Assembly: GCF_000701805.1 (NCBI RefSeq)
Contig: NZ_JNJW01000003.1
Coordinates: 22,526-86,525 of the forward strand
Direction: 5' to 3'
Source of the DNA: Mycoplasmopsis iners ATCC 19705
Lineage (GTDB): Bacteria > Bacillota_I > Bacilli_A > Mycoplasmatales > Metamycoplasmataceae
DNA length: 64,000 nucleotides
A program made the position numbers and the translations under genes. The notes below the pieces were generated by a model. It was given only the letters and a program-made list of their open reading frames with translations, searched no databases and was not told the origin of the DNA. How positions within the stretch are numbered: the stretch's first letter is position 1; every line of letters begins with the position of its first letter. Below, one piece after another: positions 11,554 to 22,266 of this stretch.

Positions 11554-13131
11554 TTTAATATCAAATAAATTATTTACATATTTAATTTCATATTCAATAT
11601 GTTTAGCTCATTCTTCATCTGTGAAGTTATCAGGTTTTTCTCATTCTTCAATTGATTTGAAGTATTCTTCACGAACGTATTCAACAACTTTTTTGAAAAC
11701 TGGAGTATACCCCACTGAATCAAAGTTTAAAACAGAGCCTAATTCCAATTTGTCTTCAACCGAATCTCAAGTTCCGTCGCCTATACCTTGAATAAATGTA
11801 TCTCTAGCAGCAGAATAAACTTTGTTTTTAACTTCATCAGAAGTGCCTTTAACGATTACTAAACCGTCAACTAATAATAAATTGTCTTTTGGTCTTAAAT
11901 ATCTTAATTCACCATCTCTAACATTACTGTTATTGTCATTACCAAAAAACGCGTCAACGGTATCACCATTATAAATAATACCCATTTGAATTTCAGACTG
12001 CGGGCTAATAATTTTGTCAACTAATTCTAAACCATTTCCAATAAAGTTGATTTTCGAACTGTTCAAAGCATAACCAGTTGCGTTTTTGATTAAGCTTTCA
12101 AATTGATCAATTAATTCTTGGTAATTTGAAGCTCCTGATGTTTGTTGATTAGCAAACATTTCTAATTCTTCAATCATTTTGTCTGAAGTTTCAAAATTGT
12201 TACCTTTAGCTTTTTCATCTTCGACATGTTTTTTGAATAATTCTATTAATTTATTAGGATCATTGACCTTGTTAAAGTTTTGTCCTTTACCTGTCGCATA
12301 GATTGACACATATTTATTTGCATTCTTGTCTAAACGATAAGCAGAACCATAAATCATATTGTCACGTACTGCGTCTGTGGCTTCTAAATTATCAAAACCT
12401 TCTTCTTTTAAAACTTTTAAAATTGAATAAAGACTAAAACTTCCTGCTTCTCATGATTTGTCTTCAGGTCTTTCTTCCATTAATTTGTCATAAATTTTCT
12501 TTTCTAAAGTTGAAGTGGCTTTAAAATCATATTCAGCGCCGTGTTTTTGGTTTTTTAAATTTAATTTGGCTGGATTATATGCAACAACCATATCTTGAGC
12601 AAAATATGGTAAAAAGTATTCTCATAAATGAAGAGGTTGCTCATATGCTTTACCATTTTCATCAGTCAATAATTCATCATCATATGATGCTAAATGGTTT
12701 CAAACACCTTCAGTGTAAATTGATTTTAAAACTTCTTCAAGCGAAGCGTCAGGATTACTTTCAAAAGCTTTTGGGAATAATTTTTTAAAGTCTAATTTTT
12801 CTAATTTACCTTTTTTAATGAGTGTTACAGCTTGTGAATCTGAACCAATACCAGCTACTGCTTTATTGGTTAAGATAGCATTTGTAAATTGATTTAAAGT
12901 ATCAAATTCTTTGAAATCGAAATCTTGATTAATTCTTCTTTTGTGTGAAACATCATCACCATCATTAATGTATTGTTTGTAATTGTAAAATGATGGTTTG
13001 AATTTATGTGAATATTTATAAGTTAATGAAGCTGCTAGAACCCCAACAACAGCAACACCTACTGCTGAATATAAGAAAGTTTTATTAAGGAAAAAACCTT
13101 TTAATTTATTTCAAAAATTAGACTTAGCCAT
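11413..13131 (-). CDS. potD: Spermidine/putrescine ABC transporter substrate-binding protein
   Basis: 572 residues, start ATG at 13131 overlapping the potC stop by 8 nt (ATGGCTAA). It captures polyamines outside the cell for PotABC. An N-terminal transmembrane anchor (FLYSAVGVAVVGVLAASLTY, residues 18-37) replaces the lipoprotein signal of other bacteria. The mature part has the PotD-like run LHLWEYFLPYFAQDMVVAYN. It is longer than the usual 350 residues, as in other mycoplasmas. Assignment rests largely on operon position after potA, potB and potC. The 3' end is duplicated at 10891-11031. Confidence 0.88.
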
Positions 13132-13978
13132 TTTGCACCTCGCTTAATTTTTGAGTATTTTTGGCTTTTAATTTTAACTTTCTTGCTTTACGAAGCCCTT
13201 TTGATTTGTGTAAGAAATAAATAGCATTACCAATTAATGTTGCAAACATCAATGCTGCTCCTACAACTAAACCTCAAGCTTGAAAATCACTTTCATAAAG
13301 TTTTGTTCCTAATGTTGCTGTGTTGCTTAAAGTTCTTAAAATAATGAAATCATCAAATGATAAGAAAGCAGCAATGGCGCCTGAAAAAATGATTGAAGGC
13401 ATCATGTAAATGAAATAGGTTTTAAATCATGATCTAAATAATGAATATCCTAAATCTTGACTAGCTTCTAATAATGATTTATTAAATTTTTCGCTTCTTG
13501 GATACATCATTGTAATTCCATAAGGTAAAGCCATAATTGTGTGTCCAACAATACCTCTGATTAAGCCTTCGCTTGTGTTAGCTAATGTTCCAAAAAGAAT
13601 AGCAAATACTAATACTAAACCAATAGCAGTAATGTTATCAGGATTGATTAATGGAATATTATTAACAGCTTGAATAGCTGAACCATATTTTTTATTACGT
13701 TGTCTTCACATAGCAAAAACAGTAACTAAAGAAATAGAAATAACTAAAAGCGCTGTAAATAAGGCAATTATTAATGAATTAACTAAAGCTAAATCACGCC
13801 CATTTTGTCAGAAATTGGTTCAAGCTTCAGTAGTAAATCTATTTCAAGTAAAGCTTAAGAAACCTTTATCACTTGGTTTATTAAAACTAAAAATTATTGC
13901 GAATGTTAATGGCACATAAGTAAGGAATAAAATTAAATAAATATAAGAATGTCTTAAAAAATTAACAAATTTATTCAT
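13124..13978 (-). CDS. potC: Spermidine/putrescine ABC transporter permease PotC
   Basis: 284 residues with about six hydrophobic segments. The inner-membrane EAA loop that docks on the ATPase is visible as LLEASQDLGYSLFRSWFKTY. It begins HSYIYLILFLTYVPLTFAII, the usual first helix of this family. Its ATG at 13978 overlaps the potB stop (ATGAATAA, 8 nt) and its own stop overlaps potD. All Trp seen are UGA. It pairs with PotB to form the channel. Confidence 0.92.
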
Positions 13979-14807
13979 AAATTCACCCTTTCTTGTTATG
14001 TTTAGCAATCAATTTAGGTAAAAATTGAATTAATGCGTATGTGCCGATAAAAATTGCTGAAACAACAATAACAATTAAACTGCCTCTTGATAAAGCAAAT
14101 TGATTTGAAGGGTTAGTATAATCATTGATTATTGATCCAATTAATGGTAATTGATTTTTGTTTGGTAAAAGTTTATCACTAATCACAAAGTTAGTTGCTG
14201 AAGCCAAGAAAATTAAACCGAAACCACTAATAATTGCTTTAAGGCTATATGGAATAACGACTTTAAATAAAGTTCTAATTTTGCCATAACCTAAGTCTTC
14301 ACTAGCTTCTAAAATATTTTTTGGCATATCTCTAAGCACTGAATATAAAGGCATAATCATTAACGGTAAGTTTAAATATGTTAAAGCAAGCACCATAAAT
14401 CATTCGGCATTAAGAGTTTCCGGCGTGTCAACTATTGACATGAAAAGTCCTCTAATCGCATAAATTCTAGCAATTGTGAAAATGATCATAGGGCTAATAA
14501 TTAAGCTCATTCCGTAAATTGGTAAAAATTTATTTTTACTTAATGCTATTAAATAAGCATATGGATAACCAATAATTAAACATAAAAGAGAGCTAATTAC
14601 ACCTATTTTTAAACTACGTCAAATTTGAACTCAGGTATTTTTTTCTTTAATAAGTGCATATTGATCAAAGCCTTCTCTTGGTGTTAAAGCACTAATAATA
14701 ATTAAAATAACTGGTAATAAAATGAAAAAGATAGCAATAATAACAAACGGCAAGGCTAAACTAAGCCGTTTATTTAGTTGTAATTTGTTTTTAATTTTTG
14801 AAAACAT
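13971..14807 (-). CDS. potB: Spermidine/putrescine ABC transporter permease PotB
   Basis: 278 residues, multi-spanning, with the EAA motif ILEASEDLGYGKIRTLFKVV near residue 170. Reading UGA as Trp extends the end to KHNKKGWIYE, whose stop falls inside the potC start. The start ATG at 14807 lies within the end of potA (17-nt overlap). Confidence 0.92.
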
Positions 14808-16164
14808 CTGAAGAATAATCTCATTTACTATCTTTTTTCATTAAATGAATTGAATCAATTGTTCAACTAAGGAATACTTGTTGATTTAAATCAAATTTTT
14901 TAGCTGTTTCAACATACATAATTTGTTTATTTGCTAACTTAACAGTTAAATAGTAATAACTTCCTCTGTATGTTGAGTTAATAATTGTACCTAAAAGTTT
15001 ATTTCCTTGTTCTCTGTCTGTATCAACAATATCAATATCTTCTGGTCTAATTAATACATCAACATCTTCACCATCAGCAAAGTCATCTTCTTCATGAACT
15101 GTTTTATAGGTATTTGTGTTTCAAACGGTAACAGTTGCATCACTATTAAATGTACCATTATAAATGTTTGAATCGCCAATAAATGAAGCTACTCATTTAT
15201 TAACTGGATAGTCATAAATAGCTTTTGGTGTATCATATTGTTCAATTTTTCCGTCTCTAACAACTGCTACTCTATCAGATAATTCTAAAGCTTCATCTTG
15301 GTCATGAGTAACAAAAATGAATGTTAAACCTAATTTTTGTTGAATGGTTCTTAATAAAACTTGCATTTTTTGACGAATTTTAGCATCTAAAGCACTTAAT
15401 GGTTCATCAAGCAATAAAATTTCTGGTTCAATAACTAATGAACGAGCCAAAGCAACACGTTGTTTCATACCACCAGATAATTCGCTGATTGCTTTCTTTT
15501 CATTACCTTCTAAACCAACTAATTTAACAATATTATTAACTTCTTCTTGAATTTCTTCTCTAGTTAATTTTCTAGTTAAATGTTTCTTTTCAAATTTTTC
15601 AATTTGTTTAGTTGTGTAATATTCTCAGTATGAATATTTGAAGTCAGAATCATCAAGTCATTTTTGGATTTTCTTGAATTTTTTGCTTGTTGGTTTTAAA
15701 GTTTCCATTTCTGCTTCATATTCATTTTGTTGCTTGTCTAATTCAGCCATTTTATCTTTGGCTTTTTTATTTCAAACTTGTTTTTGTTTTTCTAATAATT
15801 CTAAGTAATATGGATTTACTTTTTCTTTTGGTTTTCTTTTAAGCATTAAACCATATTTAATGTTTCCTTCAACATTTAAATGTGGGAAAAGAGCATAATC
15901 TTGAAAAATTGTTGATAAATCACGTGAGTGAGCGGGCAAGTCTTTAATATCAAGACCATTAAACTTAATTTCACCACGGGTTGCTCATTCAAAACCAGCA
16001 ATTAAACGTAAAATTGTTGTTTTACCTGAACCTGAAGGACCAAGTAAAGTCACAAATTCACCTTTATTGATTTTTAAATCCACATTATCCAAAACCAATT
16101 TATCATCAAATTCTTTAACAACTTCTTTTAGTTCAATAATGTATTGTGAATTTTGTTTTTTCAT
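14791..16164 (-). CDS. potA: Spermidine/putrescine ABC transporter ATPase PotA
   Basis: 457 residues. Walker [11 protein letters not shown]-loop [12 protein letters not shown], signature [15 protein letters not shown], Walker [13 protein letters not shown] and H-loop FVTHDQDEA are all present, followed by the C-terminal TOBE domain (IRPEDIDIV). Between Q-loop and signature there is an extra, highly charged, probably coiled-coil segment of about 100 residues (from [18 protein letters not shown] to [15 protein letters not shown]). Start 16164 is chosen because AAGGAG precedes it; the in-frame ATG at 16209 lacks a site. First gene of potABCD. Confidence 0.95.
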
Positions 16165-16201
16165 AATTCTCCTTAAATTTTTGTTAATGAAAATAGCTTC
16201 A

Positions 16202-16354
16202 TTAAGCAAAAACTATCGTGGAGGCAAGATCAAAAACATTCTGTGTGTATTCAATAGCATAAAAAGGCAATGAAGGATTTTTGTCTTCATTGAAATCTAA
16301 AAGTATTTTCTTAGATCTGTATTTATCTTTCTTTCAATAATTAGCTATTTTCAT
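16202..16354 (-). CDS. Possible leaderless 50-residue ORF upstream of potA
   Basis: An open frame of 50 codons with one UGA Trp starts [20 protein letters not shown] and ends at TAA 37 nt before potA. A perfect TATAAT sits only 7 nt upstream of its ATG, so transcription would begin at or next to the start codon (leaderless mRNA). I do not recognise the protein: a basic N-terminal half, no membrane helix. It could be a real small protein, a regulatory upstream ORF for the polyamine operon, or chance. Confidence 0.4.
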
Positions 16355-16361
16355 GCCAAAA

Positions 16362-16367
16362 ATTATA
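16362..16367 (-). promoter_or_regulatory. -10 box of potABCD
   Basis: A perfect TATAAT on the minus strand, about 195 nt before potA and 7 nt before the small ORF. Confidence 0.55.
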
Positions 16368-16555
16368 AAGTAAAATAAGCGATTTAGTCCATGTTTTTAA
16401 TTTTTTTTATTTTTCTTTAAACCCTTATGAATTAGTCCTTTTAGTCAAATTTTTCATATTTTTTTCTGATAAGAAAATTCAATTGAAAAAAATGTGAGAA
16501 GTATTAACAAAATATAAAAAATAATTTATGCAATTTTGGAAGACATAAAGTAATT

Positions 16556-16561
16556 TATAAT
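16556..16561 (+). promoter_or_regulatory. -10 box of the cytosine methyltransferase gene
   Basis: TATAAT 32 nt before the ATG. It is followed by a small GC-rich hairpin (GCGG, loop CGCA, CCGC) and a GTGGGGGTT stretch instead of a canonical Shine-Dalgarno. Confidence 0.5.
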
Positions 16562-16593
16562 ATAAAAAAGCGGCGCACCGCAGTGGGGGTTAT

Positions 16594-17559
16594 ATGGATT
16601 TAAAATGTGCTTCTTTTTTTGCTGGAGTTGGTGGAATAGATAAAGGTTTTGAGAATGCTGGATTTAAGACAATATATGCTAATGAAATTGATGAAAACGC
16701 TGCCAAAACATTTAAAGCAAATTTCCCAAATGTTCAATTAGATATTTCAGATATTCGTCAATTAGATGAAAACAAAGATATACCAAATTTTGACGTTATG
16801 TTGGCAGGATTCCCTTGTCAAGCATTTTCTATTGCTGGATATCAGCAAGGATTTCATGACGAAAAAGGAAGAGGAAATTTATTTTTTGAAATAATGCGAA
16901 TTGTCAAGGCTAAAAAACCAAAAATTATTTTTTTAGAAAATGTTAAAAATTTAGTATCTCATGACAATGGCAATACCTTTCAAGTTATTAGCGAATCATT
17001 AGAAAAAGAAGGTTATCATGTAAAATCTATGGTTCTTAATTCGAGCAATTATGGAAATGTGCCACAATCAAGAGAAAGAATTTATATTGTTTGTTTTAAA
17101 GATTATGAACAATACCGTAATTTTGAATTTCCTAAACCTATAAAACTAACCACAAAATTACATGATGTTATAGATTTTGAAAATGATGTTGATAAAAAAT
17201 ATTATTACACAACACTTTGTAGCTTTTATAAAGAATTAAAAAATAACATGACTAAAAGTGATACTTGTTATCAATGACGTAGGGTTTATGTAAGAGAAAA
17301 TAAAAGCAATCTTTGCCCAACTCTTACAGCAAATATGGGAACTGGCGGCCATAATGTACCTTTAATACGTACATTTAATGGAAAATTTAGAAAATTAACC
17401 CCTCGTGAATGTTTTAATTTACAAGGATTTTCAAAAGATTTCATTTTACCAAATTCCCTTAGTGCAAGTTCTTTATACAAACAAGCTGGCAACTCAGTTG
17501 TTGTTTCAGTAATTGAAAGATTGGCTGAGCAAATCAAAATTGCTGTTAGCAAAAAATAG
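16594..17559 (+). CDS. Type II DNA (cytosine-5) methyltransferase
   Basis: 321 residues with one UGA Trp. It transfers methyl from S-adenosylmethionine to C5 of cytosine. Motifs in order: I FFAGVGGIDKGF, IV GFPCQAFS with the catalytic Cys (about residue 76), VI FLENVKNL, VIII NVPQSRERIYIV, IX CPTLTANMGTGGHNVP, X YKQAGNSV. The target-recognition region between VIII and IX is short, and I cannot predict the site. It is convergent with the restriction gene at 17583-18767, which it presumably protects against. Confidence 0.95.
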
Positions 17560-17591
17560 CAGAAGACAACAAAATTCTTCTGCTATTTTTT
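17551..17591. terminator. Bidirectional terminator between methylase and restriction gene
   Basis: A perfect 16-bp stem AAAAAATAGCAGAAGA (17551-17566) with its complement at 17576-17591. Each arm contains the stop codon of one of the two convergent genes. Confidence 0.92.
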
Positions 17592-18767
17592 ATTATTTAA
17601 ATAATCATTATAGTAATATTCTTCATAAGTTCCCGATGGTGAAAAATCAATTGAATATTCATTTTCTCCAATTTTAGTAAAAATAACACTATCAATATTA
17701 TATTTTTGAAGCATTTCATAAGTTAATTTTGTTCCCTTTGGTATTTCAAAAACATCTCTTAAAAGCCATTTGCCTAAAACTTTATTTGGGTTACTCATTA
17801 TAGCCTTACCAATTTTCGGATTATTCTTATCAGCACTTTGACAAACTTTTGCTGAAATGGTTGTTCCATTAGGGAGGTGTAATTTAAAAGGGATGTCACG
17901 TTGAGGAAAGAAATTAGGATTCCTTTGTCTATCAATAGTATTATAAGGAATATATATTTCATTGAAATCACGTTTGCGACCATTAGCGTTTCATTGGTTT
18001 AATCCGCTTTTTTCAGGAACAAATTTCTGACCGTTTTTTTCTGAATAAAGCCTTAAACAAAGGGTATTAGTTTTGTCTAATGATTTTTTATTAGATACAA
18101 AAAGTTCATTAGTTTTTGAAATTTCTGCTTCAATTATTGAGTTCATTAAAAATGAATAAGGGTCTTTTATTATTGGAACATCAAAACTATCAAGAACTTC
18201 AAAATTTTCAAAAAGCATGTATAAAGTATTTTTTGATGTTGAAAAATGATATTTATGTTTACCATCAGTGAAATATGTGTTATTGATGTTCCCACGGTTT
18301 TCAATAATTGTAATTTGGTCAATATCAATAAAATCAAATGGATATTCAATAATTTCCATTCTTCCAGGAGTTCTACGAACCATGTGGTATATCATTTTAT
18401 CAATGTTATAAAGGTTTTTTGTAACACGTATACGCATATTTCTATATTTGGCAATTTTTTTAATAAGTTCTAAACCACTTAAGTGAGAATAATAAGGTTT
18501 TAATTTACCAAATTCCGCTATTTTTTGATCAATATTCCCAGTAAAAGTTTTTAAACCAATGCCGATTGTACCTTTTTTAGCATCAACTGAGCAATCTTTT
18601 CTAGCAAGATTTTCTGCTTCAAAATATTTACAAAAAATATTTTCATGCGCTCGATATGGTAAATAAGGGCTATCGCTTTCTGAAAAAAGTAATGTTAAAT
18701 TGCCAAGAATAGTTAACATTCTTTTATATTGCTTTTGTTGTTCAGTAGATTGGTCCTTATAGAACAT
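17583..18767 (-). CDS. Type II restriction endonuclease with C-terminal B3-like DNA-binding domain
   Basis: 394 residues in one frame when UGA is Trp (one UGA in GLNQW, one UGG in GKWLLR). The C-terminal third (NEIYIPYNTIDRQRNPNFFP, FKLHLPNGTTISAKVCQS, GKWLLRDVFEIP, YNIDSVIFTKI, YSIDFSPSGTYEEY) follows the B3/EcoRII-N-like domain of NgoFVII- and BfiI-type enzymes. No phospholipase-D HxK motif is seen in the N-terminal part; CSVDAKKG followed by GIGLKTF suggests a PD-(D/E)xK-type nuclease instead. It pairs with the convergent cytosine methylase. The cut site is unknown. Confidence 0.8.
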
Positions 18768-18974
18768 TATTTACTCCTTATAATTACTTGATATAAAAAT
18801 TATAACAATATTTATAATGATGCTAAAGACGCTAGAATTTATCTATTTTGTAGATTAATTAATCCAAAAATATTCTGAAAACATTATTAAATTTGTTTAA
18901 AAAATGTTAGTCTTAAAAAACCAACGAAAAGCAAATTAATTTTAACTAAAAGCCTATGAAATAGCTTTTTTGGT

Positions 18975-19523
18975 CTAATTATTATTACTAATATACAAAA
19001 TATCTACTTTGCCATATTTTTTGTAGTTTTGAATTGTTAAGCCTTTTGGCAGCATAATTTGTTTGCTATCATTTGTTTCGACAATTATTAGACCATTCTT
19101 ATTTAGATATTTAAATTCATTAATTAATTCTAATGTTTGATTTACTGTTTCATACATTAAATAAGGCGCATCGATAAAAATATAATCAAACTCTTTACCT
19201 TGATTACTATTTAAGAAATTCAAAACATCTGTATATTCAATTTGAACATTATTTGCTTTTAAAGTATTTTTGTTATTTCTAATAACATTAATTGCATTTT
19301 TATTGTTTTCAACACAAAATACTTTCATTGCTCCGTTACTTATTGCTTCAAAGGCAAAAGCACCGCTGCCAGCAAAAAGATCAAGCACTATTTTATCTTT
19401 TATATTCATTCTAATTGAATTAAAAATTGCTTCTCTAACTCTATCCATTGTTGGTCTTGAAATGCTCATATCTGGTTGTTCTAATTGTCTTGATCTATGA
19501 ATTCCTGAAATTATTCTTAACAT
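18975..19523 (-). CDS. rsmD: 16S rRNA (guanine-N2)-methyltransferase RsmD
   Basis: 182 residues; start at 19523 after AAGGAG. It methylates G966 of 16S rRNA using S-adenosylmethionine. The N-terminal MLRIISGIHRSRQL and RPTMDRVREAIFNSI, motif I VLDLFAGSGAFAFEA and the catalytic tetrapeptide in FIDAPYLMYE are visible. The last reads DAPY where DPPY is usual. The 207-bp gap up to the restriction gene holds no gene. Confidence 0.93.
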   Translation of the reverse strand: MLRIISGIHRSRQLEQPDMSISRPTMDRVREAIFNSIRMNIKDKIVLDLFAGSGAFAFEAISNGAMKVFCVENNKNAINVIRNNKNTLKANNVQIEYTDVLNFLNSNQGKEFDYIFIDAPYLMYETVNQTLELINEFKYLNKNGLIIVETNDSKQIMLPKGLTIQNYKKYGKVDILYISNNN

Positions 19524-19525
19524 GT

Positions 19526-19627
19526 TTACTCCTTATTTTCAATAAAACTTTGTTTTAATTTTATAAAATCTTTTAACATTCCTTGAAATTTAAAATGCCT
19601 AAATAAAATATTTTCCTTTTCTTTTAT
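19526..19627 (-). CDS. Possible small ORF before rsmD with non-AUG start
   Basis: A strong AGGAGG (about 19628-19633) is followed in frame by a 33-codon stretch reading KEKENILFRHFKFQG then MLKDFIKLKQSFIENKE and a stop 2 nt before the rsmD ATG. There is no ATG near the AGGAGG, so initiation would need ATA or ATT; the only internal ATG is at 19579. It may be a diverged small gene or an rsmD leader peptide. Weakly supported. Confidence 0.25.
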   Translation of the reverse strand: MKEKENILFRHFKFQGMLKDFIKLKQSFIENKE

Positions 19628-20048
19628 CCTCCTAATTGTTTAGTTTTAATTTGAAAAAATAACTATATAGGCAGGTAAAATTGATGTAAAAAGTTTAATA
19701 ATTTAAAAAAATTTAATGAAAAATCCATTTTTTTGTAAAAAATAACCAAATTTATAAGACAATAAAATGTAATCTTTAAATATTCGATTTTGTTGCTAAA
19801 TGAAATTAAAAGAATTCTTTAATTATTTAAATTAATATTGGTTTGTTTAATGATAAAATTAGATATTGGTAGACAAGAAAAAATTGAATTGTTTGATCTT
19901 AGCGTTCTTTTTTTTTTTTTTTTGAAATTACATTATTTCTACAAATTAAATATTTGACCTTGAGAGGATTAAATATAAATATTTCTTACGTTTTTTATTT
20001 TTTTATCTAAAATTTTTAACGGCAATTTTAGAAATTTAAGGAGGCACG
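19628..20048 (+). other. Intergenic region with T16 tract before the HAD gene
   Basis: An AT-rich gap with no secure gene. A run of 16 T lies at 19908-19923, about 125 bp before the HAD start. A 40-codon frame from 19850 crosses the tract but has no ribosome-binding site, and I do not call it. Tracts of this length can vary in copy number during replication and could alter promoter spacing. Confidence 0.5.
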
Positions 20049-20864
20049 ATGAAGAAAAAGCCTATTGTTTTTAGTGATGTAGATGGAACAATCTACACAA
20101 GAGATGCTTATGTTTCTAATTTCAACTTAAGCGTAATTAAAAGAGATGATCTTAGTTTTAATATAGCTACAGGTAACCCAATTTGCCCAAGAATGCTTAA
20201 ATTAGCTAAATTAACTGATGCTGATTACATTATTGGTTCATCTGGTGTACAAATTTATGATTACAAAAACTCAAAATTTATTAAAGAAAAATATTTAGAC
20301 CCTGAAACAGTTAAAACAATTTTTAAAATCTTTAAGGATTTCAACGTTTCAGCAGCTGCTTGATCAAGCGAAGTATTTTATGTTTTTAGAGAAGAAGACA
20401 AAGAGTTTCTTAACAAAATTTACTTTAGAAGTGAAAGCTTTGATCAATTTACCTTAGTTACAGGTAATGAAACTGAACTTAAAAATGTAGCAAAAATTGA
20501 AGTTTATTTTGAAGGCACTCAAAATGTTGATCAATTAATGGAATTATTAGAACCGCTTGATTGCAAAATTATTAAAACTCACATGAATATTGAAATTCTT
20601 TCATATGGCGCATCAAAAGGTAGAGCAATTGTTTGAATGTTAGATCATGTGTTTGGTGAAAATGTAACTGAGGATGACGTCATGGTTATAGGAGACAGCG
20701 AAAATGACTTTTCAATGTTTAAACGTTTCTATCACTCATATGTTATGGACAATGCCAAAGATGAAGTTAAAGAAAAAGCCAACAATGTTACAAAACACGT
20801 TGTTGAACATGGTTTAGGCTATGCAATCTTAGATTATCTTGAAAAATTAAACAAACATAATTAG
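20049..20864 (+). CDS. Cof-type HAD-family phosphatase
   Basis: 271 residues; start after AAGGAGG. HAD motif I is FSDVDGTIY with both catalytic Asp, motif II lies around NIATGNP, motif III is the Lys in SYGASKGRAI, and motif IV VMVIGDSENDFSMF. The C2 cap marks the Cof subfamily, which dephosphorylates sugar phosphates or similar metabolites; the actual substrate cannot be read from sequence. It is a single-gene unit with its own terminator. Confidence 0.92.
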
Positions 20865-20904
20865 AAACAACTTTGGTGAATTGTTTATTCACTTAGTTGT
20901 TTTT
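20865..20904 (+). terminator. Terminator after the HAD gene
   Basis: AAACAACTTTGGTGAAT pairs with ATTCACTTAGTTGTTT across a TGTTT loop, followed by T residues. Confidence 0.8.
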
Positions 20905-21000
20905 ATTTTAACTAGACCGTTAATTAGATAGTTAATCAAATATTAATATATAAATTAATATAGTAAAATTAGAAAAACACTTATAGGTAGGAGGTTAATT

Positions 21001-22266
21001 ATGGCTCGTTTTATTGACCAAATTAATATTATTTTACAAGCTGGTAAAGGTGGCGACGGGATGATTTCTTTCAGACGTGAAGCGCATGTTGACAAAGGTG
21101 GTCCTGATGGCGGTGATGGTGGTCGTGGCGGCAACATTTATTTTGTTGGTGATCCTGGCAAAAACACCTTGCTCTCACTTTACGGCAATAAAAAAATTGT
21201 TGCTGAAGATGGCGTTAATGGTGGACCTAAAAACCTTTATGGTGCTGCCGGCAAGGACACATACATCAAAGTTCCATTAGGCACAATAGTTTATAACAAA
21301 GGCAAAGTTGTTGCAGATATAATTGACGAAAAAGCCTATTTAGTAGCCAAAGGTGGTCAAGGTGGAAGGGGAAATATGAAATTCAAAACGCCTCGTAACA
21401 CCGCCCCAAGAATTAGTGAAAATGGTACTAAAGGTGAAAAATTTGAAGCAAACATAGTATTAAAAGTAATGTCTGATGTTGGTGTTGTCGGAAAACCAAG
21501 CGCTGGTAAAAGCACTTTATTATCAGCTTTATCAAACGCCAAAGCCAAAATAGCCGACTATGAATTTACTACTCTTGTACCACAATTAGGTTTAGTAAGA
21601 TTTCATGAAAATTCATTTACCATTGCTGACTTACCAGGTTTAATTAAAGGTGCTTCATTGGGCAAAGGTCTAGGTTTTCAATTTTTAAAACATATTGAAA
21701 GATGTAGAGTTATCGCGCACATTATTGATTTTGGTAGCGAATACAAAAAACCAATTGAAGATTTTGAAGTAATCAATGATGAATTAAAATCGTATAGTTT
21801 GAATTTAGAACAAAAACCACAATTAGTTGTTGCCAATAAAGAAGATATGGAACATTTTGCTGAAAACTTTGCTAAATTTCAAGCCAAATACCCAAATGTA
21901 CCAATTGTTAAAATTAGTGCGCTTGAAAGAGAAAATTTAGATGAACTAAAAGCAAAACTTTGACATCTAATTGAAGAAAATAAATTAGCTCCAATTAAAG
22001 AAGAAGAAAATGATGAAGTTGTTGAAATTAAGCTTGAAGAGGATTATAAAATTGTTAATCCATTCAAAGGTTTCTTTGAAATTAGTGGACCTAAAATTCA
22101 ATACATTTATGATAAAAACCCAATTAATACTTATGACAACTTATTAAGATTTAATCAAAAATTAAAAAACCTTGGCGTTTGAGATGAGCTTTTAAAAATG
22201 GGAATTGAAACTGGTGATACAGTTAGAATTTTTGATTATGAATTTGAGTGAGACGGTAATTATTAA
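21001..22266 (+). CDS. obgE: Obg family GTPase (ribosome assembly)
   Basis: 421 residues; start after AGGAGG. The glycine-rich Obg fold covers residues 1-155 ([28 protein letters not shown]). The G domain follows: G1 [10 protein letters not shown]2 in [13 protein letters not shown]3 DLPGLI, G4 VVANKEDM, G5 KISALE. A C-terminal OCT domain ends at EFEWDGNY. Obg acts on the 50S subunit and in stress control. The stop overlaps the next start (TAATG), giving a two-gene unit. Confidence 0.96.

Noticed and set aside
18829..18905. Frame reading IYLFCRLINPKIFWKHY, similar to the GIY-YIG start YYVYRLINP of the cassette nuclease
   Set aside because: The match is limited to about 15 bases, there is no start, and the YIG half is missing; chance in AT-rich DNA is as likely.
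19850..19975. Phase-variable 40-codon ORF across the T16 tract
   Set aside because: No ribosome-binding site and no recognisable peptide in any frame; only the tract itself is reported.
20955..21548. Open frames on the strand opposite obgE
   Set aside because: They are Pro/Ser-rich shadows of the Gly-rich Obg domain and lack ribosome-binding sites.
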